64,000 nucleotides of DNA from Streptomyces iranensis (GCF_017874715.1 NZ_JAGGLR010000020.1:186001-250000), one strand, 5' to 3'. Positions 1 through 8,837 are shown, counted from the first letter of the stretch. Program-made: numbers and translations. Notes: a model not told the origin generated them from the letters alone.

Positions 1-2
1 GA

Positions 3-638
3 ACCGGCCGCGTGCTGGGCGTGGACTGGGGCGTGCGCGAGACCGCCACCACCACATCCGACGCCCACGACCTCCCCTACGCCGGACACGGCAGGAAGGC
101 CATGGCGAAGCTGGGCCGCTACCAGCGGATGATGGCCCGCCGCCGCGCGCCGAAGGACAAACCCCGGTCGAACGGCTACCGCGCCGCCAAGCGGCAGGTG
201 GCGAAGCTGCATAGGAAGATCGCCCGGCAGCGGCAGGACACCGCTCGTAAATGGGCCAAGAAGGTGGTCCGTGACCATGACGCGGTGGCGGTGGAGGACT
301 TCCGTCCGAAGTTCCTCGCCAGAACGTCGATGGCGCGTAAGGCGGCCGACGCCGCCATCAGCGCCACCAAGGCGGCCCTGATCGAGATGGGCCACAAGCA
401 CCAGCGGGATATCCGGCTGGTGCACCCTGCGCGCACCACCATGGAGTGTGCGCGGTGCGGAGCGGGAACCAAGCACGCACTACCTCTCTCGGAACGTACC
501 TACACCTGCACCGTGTGCGGAGCCGTGTCCCCCAGGGACAAGAACTCCGCCCGCGTGATGCTCGTCCGGGCTGGTCTGAACCCGGCTGGTGTCGAGGGCG
601 TAAGACCTCCCGGGCCGCCGGTCCGGAAGGCAGCCTGA
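3..638 (+). CDS. tnpB: TnpB, RNA-guided nuclease of an IS200/IS605-family element (5' end outside window)
   Basis: This is the C-terminal ~210 residues of an OrfB/TnpB protein; the frame is open to the window edge, so the N-terminus lies upstream. The RuvC-like triad is visible: Asp in GVDWG near the start, Glu in VEDF, and the late Asp in RDKNSARVML. Between the last two sits the four-cysteine zinc finger (CARC, then CTVC). TnpB is known as an omegaRNA-guided DNA endonuclease that promotes retention of its IS element. No TnpA (Y1 transposase) is visible, but it could lie upstream. The gene ends 10 bases before the element's right-end hairpin, the usual arrangement. The catalytic residues look intact, so this is not an obvious pseudogene. 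Confidence 0.9.
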   Translation, partial: TGRVLGVDWGVRETATTTSDAHDLPYAGHGRKAMAKLGRYQRMMARRRAPKDKPRSNGYRAAKRQVAKLHRKIARQRQDTARKWAKKVVRDHDAVAVEDFRPKFLARTSMARKAADAAISATKAALIEMGHKHQRDIRLVHPARTTMECARCGAGTKHALPLSERTYTCTVCGAVSPRDKNSARVMLVRAGLNPAGVEGVRPPGPPVRKAA

Positions 639-676
639 GCCAGGAATCTCCCGCCTTCAGGCGGGGGAGCAGTCAA
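639..676 (+). mobile_element. Right end of the IS200/IS605-type element (subterminal hairpin, 3' part of omegaRNA)
   Basis: Directly after the tnpB stop is an imperfect hairpin, CTCCCGCC-TTCA-GGCGGGGGAG (648-669), followed by AGTCAA. This layout is typical of right ends of IS605-family elements in actinomycetes. In this family the right end also forms the 3' scaffold of the omegaRNA, and the DNA just beyond it serves as guide. The exact element boundary (about 676) is inferred from the family pattern, since the left end is not in view. Confidence 0.7.
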
Positions 677-677
677 A

Positions 678-1109
678 ATGGGGATCATGTCCCGACGTAC
701 CCGACGCCCGCGGCCGACCAGCACCACCCCGGCCTCCTGCCCCTGCGGGCTGCCCGCGGCCTACGACGACTGCTGCGGCCGACTGCACCGCGGCCAGGCC
801 CCGGCGGCCAACGCCGAGCAGCTGATGCGCTCGCGCTACAGCGCCTTCGCCGTCGGGGACGAGGCGTATCTGCTGCGCAGCTGGCACCCCACCACCCGGC
901 CACCCGGCGCGGACCTCGACCCGGGGCTGCGCTGGGTGCGCCTGGAGATCCTCGGCACCACCGAGGGCAGCGCGTTCCACACCACCGGCACCGTCGAGTT
1001 CCGCGCCCACTACACCCAGGGCGGCCGCGCGGGCTCGCTCCACGAGAACAGCCGCTTCGTACGCCACGAGGGCGCCTGGGTCTATCTCGACGGTGTGACC
1101 GAAGACTGA
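678..1109 (+). CDS. YchJ/UPF0225 family SEC-C motif protein
   Basis: The 143-residue protein opens with a SEC-C-type cysteine motif (CPCG near residue 21, then DDCCGRLH) and continues with the YchJ core (QLMRSRYSAF, then LGTTEGSAFHTTGTVEFRAHY, written here in parts). SEC-C motifs bind zinc; the role of YchJ proteins is not established. The start lies immediately against the right end of the upstream IS element, so the native leader and ribosome-binding site may have been displaced. ATG 678 and ATG 687 are both possible; neither has a convincing Shine-Dalgarno. The usual family length is about 130-160 residues, so the coding region looks complete. Confidence 0.85.
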   Translation: MGIMSRRTRRPRPTSTTPASCPCGLPAAYDDCCGRLHRGQAPAANAEQLMRSRYSAFAVGDEAYLLRSWHPTTRPPGADLDPGLRWVRLEILGTTEGSAFHTTGTVEFRAHYTQGGRAGSLHENSRFVRHEGAWVYLDGVTED

Positions 1110-1262
1110 CCCCACCCCGCGTCAGCGATCACCGTCCGCACCGACTTGGTCATTTGTTTCCCGTGTCGTCGCCGACGCCTTCTGGTGCCCGGTCAACTCC
1201 AGGGCGATGCTGGGGCGCTGTGCGTGTGAACCACGCGTGTCCCCTGGCCCCAAGGAGTTGCC

Positions 1263-4200
1263 GTGCCTCCTGTCGCGTGTCCCAGACCACTGGCGGCCCT
1301 GGTCGCGGTGTCCGCCCTCGTACTGGGCGCCGCCGGCCAGGCCACCGCCGACAACACCCCCGCCCCGGCGCCCGAACCCGCCCCCAGGTCGTCCTCGGAG
1401 ATGCTGCGCCCGGTCGCGCCCCCGGCCGCCAGCGGTGCGACCGGCACCCGGTCCGTGGCCGACGGGGACGGGGTCCAGACCGCCCGCTCCTCCCGGCCGG
1501 TCGCCCCGGGCGTTCGGCTCACCTCGTACGACCGGCTGGAGTCGGACAAATGGCTGCGGGTCGACTCGCTGTCGGTGGACCTGGCCGGCGGCACCAAGGT
1601 CGACTACCTCCACCCCGACAAGGTCGCCAAGCGCCAGACCGTCTCCCAACTGGCCGCCGAACACGACCCCGGGCCGGGGCGCCGCACCGTCGCGGCCATC
1701 AACGGTGACTTCTTCGACATCAACCAGACCGGCGCCCCCGAGGGCAACGGCATCGGCGACGGCCGCCTCGTCAACTCCGCCTCCGCGGCCGGGCCCGCAC
1801 GGGCCGTCGGCATCGGCCCGGCCGACGCGGGCCGCGTCCTCCAGCTCTACTTCGACGGCACCCTGACCCTCCCCGACGGCCCCCACCCGCTCGCGGCGCT
1901 CAACGCCGCCAACGTCCCGGCCACCGGGATCGGGGCGTACACCGCCCAGTGGGGCGAGGCGGACCGCGCCCAGACCGTGGACGGCGCACGGCGCACCGCC
2001 GAGGTCACGGTCGCGGACGGCAAGGTCACCCAGGCGGCCGGCGCGCCCGGCAAGGGCCCGGTCCCGGACGGTGCCACCGTGCTGGTCGGCCGGGACGCCG
2101 GGGCCGACACGCTGTCCGAACTGGCCGTCGGCGACGCGGTGTCGATGGAGTACCGGCCCCGCACCGACGGCGGCGACCTGCCGAGCACCGCCCTCGGCGG
2201 CCGGGAACTGCTGGTGGTGGACGGCAAGGCGGTCGGCCACGAGGGCGAGGGCAACAACGTCACGGCGCCGCGCACCGCGGTCGGCTTCTCCCGCGACGGC
2301 CACACCATGCGGATCCTCACCGTGGACGGACGGCAGGCCGACAGCGGCGGCGTCACCCTCACCGAGCTGGGCCTGATGATGAAGGACGCGGGCGCCTACA
2401 GCGCGCTCAACATCGACGGCGGCGGCTCCTCCACCCTCGTCGCCCGCGAGCCGGGCAGCGACACCACCCGGGTGGAGAACAGCCCGTCCGACGGGGCCGA
2501 GCGCACCGTACCCAACGGCCTGGCCCTCACCGCCCCCGACGGCAGCGGCCGCCTCAAGGGCTTCTGGGTGGACACCGCGATGGACCGCGGGTCCGCGCCC
2601 ACCGCCGATCCGGTCCGGGGCGGCCACCCCGAGCGGGTCTTCCCCGGGCTCACCCGCCGCCTCACCGCCGCCGGTTACGACGAGACGTACGGCCCCGCCG
2701 AGGGCGCGCCGCAGTGGCGGACGGACGATTCCCATATCGGCCGGGTCGATTCCGACGGCACCTTCACCGCCCGCCACGGCGGCGACACCACCGTCACCGC
2801 CCGGCGCGGCGCCGCCCATGGCGACCTCGGCCTCACCGTCCTGGACCGGCTGGACCGGATCCAGCCCACCAGCCGGCTGGTCGGCCTGGCCGACGCCGAG
2901 GCCACGGGCCGGTTCGGCATCGTCGGCCTGGACGCACACGGCACCAGCGCCCCCGTCGAACCGTCCGATGTGCGACTGTCGTACGACCACGCGCTGTTCG
3001 ACATCGCCCCGGACCCCAGGACCGGCACCTTCACCGTCAAGGCGCGCCACGACCAGGCCGCGGGGCAGGTCAAGGCCGCCGTCGGCGGCACGACCACGGT
3101 GCTCGCCGTCACCGTCGGCCTGACCGAGCGGCAGGAGGCGTCCTTCGACGACGCCGACCGCTGGACCTTCAGCCAGGCCCGCGCCTCCGGTTCCGCCGAG
3201 GCCACGCCCGACGGACACACGAGCACCGGGCTCAAGCTGGACTACGACTTCACCCAGTCCACGGCGACCCGCGCTGCCTATGTCACCCCGCCCCAGCAGA
3301 TCGCGGTGGACGGACAGCCGCAGTCCTTCGGCCTGTGGATCAAGGGCGATGGCAAGGGGGCATGGCCCACCCTGCACCTCAAGGACGCGGCGGGCTCGGA
3401 CCAGTTGCTCCGCGGGCCGTATGTGACCTGGACCGGATGGCGACATGTCGACTTCGCCGTACCGGCCGGGGTCGCCTACCCGCTGAAGGTCAACCGCTTC
3501 TACCTCGCCGAGACCTCCGCCACCCGCCAGTACACCGGCAGCGTGGTCATCGACGACCTCACCGCCCGGGTGCCGCCCTCCGTCGAACTGCCCACGGAGA
3601 GCGTGCGCCCCGATCCCCTGATCTCCACCGCCGCCCGGACGCGGGGACGCGACTGGCGGTTCGCGGTGATGTCCGACGCGCAGTTCGTGGCCCGCGACCC
3701 GAACAGCCCGATCGTCGCCCAGGCCCGCCGCACCCTCCGCGAGATCAAGGCGGCCGAGCCCGACTTCCTGGTGATCAACGGGGACTTGGTGGACGAGGGC
3801 TCCCCCGCCGACCTCTCCTTCGCCCGCACCGTGCTCAAGGAGGAGCTGGGCGATGAGCTGCCCTGGACTTACGTCCCCGGCAACCACGAGGTGATGGGCG
3901 GCTCCATCGACAACTTCACCGCCGAATTCGGGCCCGCCCACCGCACGTTCGACCACCGGGGCACCCGCTTCCTCACCCTGGACACCTCACGTCTGGGGCT
4001 GCGCGCCGGTGGCTTCGACCAGATCAAGGAGTTGCGCGCCCAGCTGGACGCGGCCGCCGAGGACCCGGACATCGGCTCGGTGATGGTGATCGAGCATGTG
4101 CCGCCGCGTGACCCCACCCCGCAGCAGGGCAGCCAGCTCGGCGACCGCAAGGAGGCGGCGCTGCTGGAGGGCTGGCTGGCCGACTTCCGCCGCACCACGG

Positions 4201-4769
4201 GCAAGGGCGCGGGCCTCATCGGCAGCCACGTCGGCACCTTCCACGCCTCCCGGGTGGACGGCGTGCCGTATCTGATCAACGGCAACTCGGGCAAGAACCC
4301 CGCCACCCCGCCCGGCCAGGGCGGTTTCACCGGCTGGTCGATGGTCGGCGTGGACCACGTCCCGGCGCGGGATCAGGCGGCCGCGCGCCACGCACCGTGG
4401 CGGGGCGGCCCGGACTGGGTGTCCGTGCAGACCCGCGCCCATGTGGACGGGCTGACCGTCACCGCCCCGGCCGAACTGCGCACCGGGCAGGACGCGGATG
4501 TCAGCGCGACCGTCCTCCAGGGCGAGGGAACCGCTGCCCGCCGGGTGCCGGTCGGCTTCCCGCTCAGCGCGGACTGGACCGGCTCGCCCAACCTCCACAT
4601 CGGCGATCCGGCCGACGCCGGGCGCCGCGATGTGGCGGCGTACGACCCGGCGACCGGCAGGCTGACCGCGCTGCGCCCGGGAACGGCCACTCTCGCGGTG
4701 AGCGTGAACGGCGCCATCGCACAGGCGCGGTTCACCGTCACCGCGACGGCCGCGGCACCCGCGGCCTAG
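1263..4769 (+). CDS. Secreted phosphodiester glycosidase (NAGPA-like) fused to calcineurin-like metallophosphatase
   Basis: GTG start chosen because AAGGAG (1252-1257) stands 5 bases upstream. The 1168-residue product begins with a Sec signal peptide (about residues 1-29). Residues ~80-430 form a NAGPA/phosphodiester glycosidase domain (AINGDFFD near 146, NIDGGGSST near 380). Ig-like and jelly-roll segments follow (~440-775). Residues ~799-1036 are a calcineurin-like phosphatase domain with GDLVDEG, PGNHE, an EHVPP histidine and SHVGTFH; motif I reads SDAQ, so the usual DxH histidine is Gln. An Ig/BIG-like domain ends the protein. Such multidomain proteins act outside the cell, probably on phosphodiester-linked glycans or teichoic-type polymers; the substrate is inferred only. 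The gene is monocistronic with a strong terminator. Confidence 0.85.
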   Translation: MPPVACPRPLAALVAVSALVLGAAGQATADNTPAPAPEPAPRSSSEMLRPVAPPAASGATGTRSVADGDGVQTARSSRPVAPGVRLTSYDRLESDKWLRVDSLSVDLAGGTKVDYLHPDKVAKRQTVSQLAAEHDPGPGRRTVAAINGDFFDINQTGAPEGNGIGDGRLVNSASAAGPARAVGIGPADAGRVLQLYFDGTLTLPDGPHPLAALNAANVPATGIGAYTAQWGEADRAQTVDGARRTAEVTVADGKVTQAAGAPGKGPVPDGATVLVGRDAGADTLSELAVGDAVSMEYRPRTDGGDLPSTALGGRELLVVDGKAVGHEGEGNNVTAPRTAVGFSRDGHTMRILTVDGRQADSGGVTLTELGLMMKDAGAYSALNIDGGGSSTLVAREPGSDTTRVENSPSDGAERTVPNGLALTAPDGSGRLKGFWVDTAMDRGSAPTADPVRGGHPERVFPGLTRRLTAAGYDETYGPAEGAPQWRTDDSHIGRVDSDGTFTARHGGDTTVTARRGAAHGDLGLTVLDRLDRIQPTSRLVGLADAEATGRFGIVGLDAHGTSAPVEPSDVRLSYDHALFDIAPDPRTGTFTVKARHDQAAGQVKAAVGGTTTVLAVTVGLTERQEASFDDADRWTFSQARASGSAEATPDGHTSTGLKLDYDFTQSTATRAAYVTPPQQIAVDGQPQSFGLWIKGDGKGAWPTLHLKDAAGSDQLLRGPYVTWTGWRHVDFAVPAGVAYPLKVNRFYLAETSATRQYTGSVVIDDLTARVPPSVELPTESVRPDPLISTAARTRGRDWRFAVMSDAQFVARDPNSPIVAQARRTLREIKAAEPDFLVINGDLVDEGSPADLSFARTVLKEELGDELPWTYVPGNHEVMGGSIDNFTAEFGPAHRTFDHRGTRFLTLDTSRLGLRAGGFDQIKELRAQLDAAAEDPDIGSVMVIEHVPPRDPTPQQGSQLGDRKEAALLEGWLADFRRTTGKGAGLIGSHVGTFHASRVDGVPYLINGNSGKNPATPPGQGGFTGWSMVGVDHVPARDQAAARHAPWRGGPDWVSVQTRAHVDGLTVTAPAELRTGQDADVSATVLQGEGTAARRVPVGFPLSADWTGSPNLHIGDPADAGRRDVAAYDPATGRLTALRPGTATLAVSVNGAIAQARFTVTATAAAPAA

Positions 4770-4774
4770 CCGGA

Positions 4775-4815
4775 CCGGTGGGGGCGGGGCCGCCTGAGCC
4801 CCCCGCCCCCACCGG
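4775..4815 (+). terminator. Intrinsic terminator hairpin after the glycosidase-phosphatase gene
   Basis: Perfect 15-bp inverted repeat (4775-4789 with 4801-4815; arm CCGGTGGGGGCGGGG) with an 11-base loop, 5 bases after the stop codon. No U tract follows, as is normal in Streptomyces. It lies between convergent genes and may serve both. Confidence 0.8.
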
Positions 4816-4853
4816 GCCCAGTCGCCCTGCGGGGCCCAGTCGCCCCGCCAGGC

Positions 4854-5408
4854 TCAGGTGTCCCAGACGCGGCGGACCTGCTCGAAGCGGGTGGGCAGCG
4901 GAGGGCGGCGAGCGGCGTACCGGGCGTTCGTACGGTGGACGAACCGGCGCCAGGAGAGCACCAGCCCCTGCCGGGTGATGGGCAGTCCGGCGGCCACGGT
5001 CACGCCGTTGTCATGGGTGTGGTGCACCGTCAGCAGCAGCGCGGCCGGCACCGAACCCTCCAGCTCGGCGCAGAGCTCCTGACGCACCCGCAGCCAGCGG
5101 CGCAGCATCAGCACGGTGCCGCGGTCCAGTCCGTGCCGGCGCGGCACGCGGTGTTTGCCGTGCTCGATGGTCACCCATCCGGAGTCCAGGTCCAGCGCCG
5201 ACAGGGTGCAGCGCAGCAGCCCGCCGTACCGGGCGCCACTGGCCCGCGCCAGGCCCACCACCACGGCGAGCCGTACGGTCTCCGGCTTCGCGCCGTCCTC
5301 CATCGCCTCCACCGACAGCCGGCGCCAGATCCACTCCGCCTCCGCCGTCGTCACCACCGGTCGCGGATAGCGGTCCTGCGCCGCTTCCCTCGCCGTCCGC
5401 GCTGCCAC
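4854..5408 (-). CDS. Integrase-like protein (tyrosine recombinase fold, apparently catalytically incomplete)
   Basis: GTG 5408 is taken as start because a purine-rich AGGGGG lies 5 bases upstream; the frame is open further upstream but that part overlaps the divergent phosphoesterase gene. The 184-residue protein resembles the catalytic half of phage-type integrases: a box-I-like segment with Arg (SGARYGGLLR) followed by the beta-strand segment LDLDSGWVTIEHGKHRVPRR and an ITRQGLVLSWRRF segment. No HxxR box II and no terminal catalytic Tyr are recognisable, so recombinase activity is doubtful. It could be a DNA-binding relative or an integrase remnant. No attachment site was found beside it. 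Confidence 0.6.
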   Translation of the reverse strand: MAARTAREAAQDRYPRPVVTTAEAEWIWRRLSVEAMEDGAKPETVRLAVVVGLARASGARYGGLLRCTLSALDLDSGWVTIEHGKHRVPRRHGLDRGTVLMLRRWLRVRQELCAELEGSVPAALLLTVHHTHDNGVTVAAGLPITRQGLVLSWRRFVHRTNARYAARRPPLPTRFEQVRRVWDT

Positions 5409-5504
5409 CTCTACCCCCTGGAAACCTTCCGATTGAGCCGCTTGGCACACTATTTCTCCCGTTGCCGCCCTCGTCAAGGGATGCGCGGCGGTACGGTCGT
5501 CCGT

Positions 5505-6008
5505 GTGCGTCTTCTGCTGATGTCCGACACCCATCTCCCCCGGCGCGCCAAGGCGCTTCCCGAGGAGCTGCTGGAGCGGCTGCCGGACGCCGATGTGGTG
5601 ATCCACGCGGGCGACTGGGTCGACCTCGCCACCCTCGATCTGCTCGAGGAGCGCTCGCGGCGGCTGATCGGGGTGTACGGCAACAACGACGGGCCCGAGC
5701 TGCGGGCGCGGCTGCCCGAGGTGGCCCAGGCCGAGCTGGCGGGGGTGCGGCTGGGTGTGGTGCACGAGACGGGCCAGTCGAAGGGGCGGGAGCGGCGCTG
5801 CGCCGAGCGGTTCCCCGACCTCGATGTGCTGGTGTTCGGCCACAGCCACATCCCGTGGGACACCACGGCCGAGGGGCGGCTGCGGCTGCTCAACCCCGGC
5901 TCCCCCACCGACCGGCGCCGGCAGCCGTACTGTACGTTCATGACGGCCGCGATCGAGGCCGGGCGGCTGACCGCCGTGGAGCTGCACCGGCTGCCGCCCC
6001 GCCGCTGA
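5505..6008 (+). CDS. YfcE/MJ0936-type metallophosphoesterase
   Basis: The 167-residue protein carries the whole calcineurin-like motif set in order: MSDTH, GDWVD, GNND, the VVHE histidine, and GHSH. Size and motif order match the YfcE family of small cytoplasmic phosphodiesterases. The GTG at 5505 places the first beta strand (RLLLMSDTH) at the N-terminus as in relatives; ATG 5481 upstream is an alternative but has no spacing to its AAGGG. The gene is divergent from the integrase-like gene with about 96 bp between them. The physiological substrate cannot be read from sequence. Confidence 0.85.
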   Translation: MRLLLMSDTHLPRRAKALPEELLERLPDADVVIHAGDWVDLATLDLLEERSRRLIGVYGNNDGPELRARLPEVAQAELAGVRLGVVHETGQSKGRERRCAERFPDLDVLVFGHSHIPWDTTAEGRLRLLNPGSPTDRRRQPYCTFMTAAIEAGRLTAVELHRLPPRR

Positions 6009-6096
6009 CCGATCGCCGTTTCCCTCTTCAACTCGCTCGTCTCACTCTTCAGCCCCGGTATCCGACCTGTCCTTTTGGGGTGCCGAGGAGTGAGTG

Positions 6097-7488
6097 ATGA
6101 CGACGGCGAGCGGTGGACCCGCATGGCGATGGGCGTCGGCGGCGGTGGCCGCGACCGTGTTCTGCGTGCAGTTGGACGCCTTCGCGCTGAACCTGGCCCT
6201 GCCCGGGATCGGGCGCGATCTGGGGGTGGCGGGAGGCGGCCTCCGGTGGGTGGTGAGCGGGTATCTGCTCGCGGCCGGCTCGCTGATGGCGGGCGCGGGG
6301 CGGCTCGGCGATCTGTACGGCCGCCGCCGGTTGCTGACGGCGGGCCTGGCGGTGTTCGGCGGCGCGTCGCTGGTGTGTGCGCTGGCCCCGTCGCTTCCGG
6401 TGCTGGTGGCCGCGCGAGTGGTGCAGGGTGCGGGTGGTGCGGTGGCCATGCCGGCCGGGCTCGCCCTGCTGACGAACGCCTGCCCGCCCGGTTCGCGGGC
6501 GCGGGTCATGGGGCGGGCGCTGGGCATCGGGGGCGTGGCCACCGTATGCGGGCCGTATGTGGGCGGGGTCCTCACCGAGGCGGTGTCCTGGCGGGCGGTG
6601 TTCTGGCTGAACGTACCGGTCGCGCTGGTCGCCGGGGTGTGCGCGGCACGGGCCGGGGAGTCGCGGGACACCACCGCGCCGCCGTCCGTGGACGTGGCGG
6701 GGCTGGTCACGGCCACTGGCGCACTGGCGGCGCTCGCGGTCCTGGTCGACCGGGGGCCGCTGTGGGGCTGGGCGTCGGGCCGCTCGGCGGCGGCCCTGGC
6801 ACTGGCCGTCGCACTCGGGTACGTCTTCGTACGGCATGAGCGGGCGGCGGCGGATCCGCTGGTGGATCTCGCCCTGTTCGGCAACCGGCCGTTTGTGGCT
6901 CTCACGGTGGCCGGGGCGGCGGCCAATGCGGCGACCGTGATCGTGCTGTTCGCCGTGCCCCTGGCGCTCCAGGGGCCGTGGGGGCTGTCGGCCACGGGCG
7001 CGGGGGCCGCCTTCCTGGCCCCGGCGGCGGCGATGGCCGTGGCCGGGCCGGTGGCAGGGCGGATCCGCACGGCGGACGCGGTGCGGGTGATGGCCGGGGC
7101 CCTGGGGCTGGGGGCGGCGTCGCTCGGCGCCGCCCCCATCGCGACGACCCTGCCGGTCTTCCTTCTGGCGATCACGGGGTGCGGGGCGGCGCTCGGGGTC
7201 GCGGGCGCCCTGACGCTCATCGCCACCCAGGCCGTGGTGCGGCCCGAGCGCGCCGGGGAGGCGTCGGGGGTGACCAAGACGGTCATCACCACCGCGGCGG
7301 GGCTGGGGGTGGCCCTGTCCCAGGATGCCGCCGGGGCACGGAGCAGCGCTGCCGTCGACGCGGCCCTGATGGCGGCCGGGGGCTGCTGTCTGGCCGGGGC
7401 CGCGCTCCTGGTCATCACGCTGCTGACGCGGATACGGCCCGGAGGCTCCCCCGGAGGCCGGTCCGCCGCCGACGGGCGTCCGGATTGA
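6097..7488 (+). CDS. MFS multidrug exporter, DHA2/EmrB-QacA type
   Basis: ATG 6097 is preferred over GTG 6094 because GAGGAG (6085-6090) then has 6-base spacing. The ~463-residue protein is a polytopic membrane protein with about 14 hydrophobic segments. Near the N-terminus it has the DHA motif around LDAFALNLALPGIGRDL, motif A (GRLGDLYGRRR), and motif C-like GPYVGGVLTE. These features fit proton-coupled drug/metabolite exporters of the EmrB/QacA family. It stands alone downstream of the phosphoesterase gene, with no TetR partner next to it, so the substrate is unknown. Confidence 0.85.
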   Translation: MTTASGGPAWRWASAAVAATVFCVQLDAFALNLALPGIGRDLGVAGGGLRWVVSGYLLAAGSLMAGAGRLGDLYGRRRLLTAGLAVFGGASLVCALAPSLPVLVAARVVQGAGGAVAMPAGLALLTNACPPGSRARVMGRALGIGGVATVCGPYVGGVLTEAVSWRAVFWLNVPVALVAGVCAARAGESRDTTAPPSVDVAGLVTATGALAALAVLVDRGPLWGWASGRSAAALALAVALGYVFVRHERAAADPLVDLALFGNRPFVALTVAGAAANAATVIVLFAVPLALQGPWGLSATGAGAAFLAPAAAMAVAGPVAGRIRTADAVRVMAGALGLGAASLGAAPIATTLPVFLLAITGCGAALGVAGALTLIATQAVVRPERAGEASGVTKTVITTAAGLGVALSQDAAGARSSAAVDAALMAAGGCCLAGAALLVITLLTRIRPGGSPGGRSAADGRPD

Positions 7489-7579
7489 ACCCGGCACCCC
7501 GGTGGAATAAAGAGTACTTAAGGTGCATATCGCATATCGGCTCGGCGATCCGCGCCGAGCCCGACCAGACGAGGGCGCC

Positions 7580-8143
7580 ATGTCTCATTCCCGCTACGAC
7601 AACGGCCCGGAGAACTCCTCCGCACCCGCCCCACACTCGCCCAGGTCCGCGGCGCACGTACTCCTCGCCCATGACGTGGGGCTGCTGGTCATCCGGCTAG
7701 GCGTCGGGCTGGTCGTCGCCGCGCGCGGCGCACAGCACCTCTTCGGCTGGTGGGGCGGCCTCGGCCTCGACAAGACGGCGGTGGCGTTCGCGCAGTTCGG
7801 CTATCCGGCGCCCAAGGCCATGGCCGTGATCGCCGGGATCGCCGAGACCTTCGGGGGCCTCGGCCTCGCCGTGGGGCTGCTCACCCCGCTCGCCGGTGCG
7901 GCCGTCGCGGGCACGATGGCCAACGCGGTGGCCGCCTCCACGCCGCTCGGCTATTTCGGCGGCTTCGAGTTTCCGCTGCTCCTGGGGGTCGGCGCGGCCG
8001 GGCTCGCGCTGTCCGGCGCCGGCCGGATCTCCCTCGACGCGTTCCTCCCGGTCCTGCGGTCGCAGCGGCTGATCTACGGCATCGCCCTACTGGTGCTGGC
8101 GGCGATCCTGGCGGCGGTGACGATCGTGCTCAGCAAGAACTGA
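7580..8143 (+). CDS. DoxX family integral membrane protein
   Basis: ATG 7580 follows ACGAGGGC with normal spacing; an in-frame ATG at 7523 has no ribosome-binding site. The 187-residue product has a ~30-residue polar N-terminus, then four hydrophobic helices. The start of helix 1 (RLGVGLVVAARGAQHLFGWWGG) and GIAETFGGLGLAVGLLTP are typical DoxX signatures. DoxX proteins sit in the membrane and several are linked to redox or thiosulfate metabolism, but this subgroup has no firm function. An AT-richer stretch (7502-7530) upstream is the likely promoter region. Confidence 0.85.
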   Translation: MSHSRYDNGPENSSAPAPHSPRSAAHVLLAHDVGLLVIRLGVGLVVAARGAQHLFGWWGGLGLDKTAVAFAQFGYPAPKAMAVIAGIAETFGGLGLAVGLLTPLAGAAVAGTMANAVAASTPLGYFGGFEFPLLLGVGAAGLALSGAGRISLDAFLPVLRSQRLIYGIALLVLAAILAAVTIVLSKN

Positions 8144-8264
8144 CAGCCCTCCGGCTGCCAGGTGAACACGCGGCGCCGGTTCTCCGTATGGCTCTGTGCG
8201 CGTCCTGCCCATGGGGGCACGCGCCGCCCGCACAGGCCGAAACCGAGACCGGAGGCCCCGTTCC

Positions 8265-8756
8265 ATGAATGACCGGTTCATCCCTCCCATCCAGGCGCTG
8301 CCGGATGGCGACGCCGAAGTCCGCCTGGTGCTCCATCTGCCCTGGGACGTGGTCGCCGCCCTGGGCCAGGAGGCCGGCCGGCTGGCGGCCCAGGCACAGC
8401 GGCCGGTGAGCCTCGACGAGGCGGTCAGCCATCGGCTGCGCCACGGGACGGCCCAGACCATCGGCGTCCACGCCAAACCCGAGCGGGAGCGGAACCAGCC
8501 CGCGCCCACCGCGCCCCACACCTCGCCCCCGCTGGCGGCCCGCTCCCCCGGTGAGCAGGCCCGGCAGGCGATCGAGAAGATCAACGGCTCGGCGCATCCG
8601 CACAACGGCGCCGCGAACGGCTCCGCCGAGTCCACGGGCCCGCAGCACACCACCAGCGCGCCCGATCCGGCCCCGCCCGATGCCCGGGGCATCCTGGAGC
8701 GCCCGACGCGTGCCACCGGAACGGTGAACGGCACGGCGACGGAGACGCCGAGATAA
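8265..8756 (+). CDS. Small hypothetical protein with disordered C-terminal half
   Basis: ATG 8265 follows GGAGG (8251-8255). The first ~65 of 163 residues look folded (LPDGDAEVRLVLHLPWDVVAALGQEAG, an amphipathic helix, then an SLDEAVSHRLRHG helix). The rest is rich in Ala, Pro, Ser, Thr and Asn-Gly and is probably disordered. No family is recognised. Codon use matches the neighbours, and a strong hairpin follows, so it is probably a real gene. It is not in an evident operon. Confidence 0.65.
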   Translation: MNDRFIPPIQALPDGDAEVRLVLHLPWDVVAALGQEAGRLAAQAQRPVSLDEAVSHRLRHGTAQTIGVHAKPERERNQPAPTAPHTSPPLAARSPGEQARQAIEKINGSAHPHNGAANGSAESTGPQHTTSAPDPAPPDARGILERPTRATGTVNGTATETPR

Positions 8757-8797
8757 CACCGGACCCCGGCATGGGGAAACGGCCGGAAAGGCCGCGG

Positions 8798-8837
8798 ATA
8801 CGGGGGTGCCGTCCCCATCCGGACGGCACCCCCGTAT
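8798..8837. terminator. Bidirectional terminator hairpin
   Basis: Perfect 17-bp inverted repeat (8798-8814 with 8821-8837; arm ATACGGGGGTGCCGTCC) with a 6-base loop, between the plus-strand gene ending at 8756 and the minus-strand gene ending at 8867. It can terminate both. Confidence 0.8.

Noticed and set aside
1122..3956. Very long open frame on the minus strand opposite the glycosidase-phosphatase gene
   Set aside because: It is a by-product of high third-position GC on the plus strand; the product is low-complexity Gly/Ala/Arg/Val with no domain, and the plus-strand frame has clear motifs.
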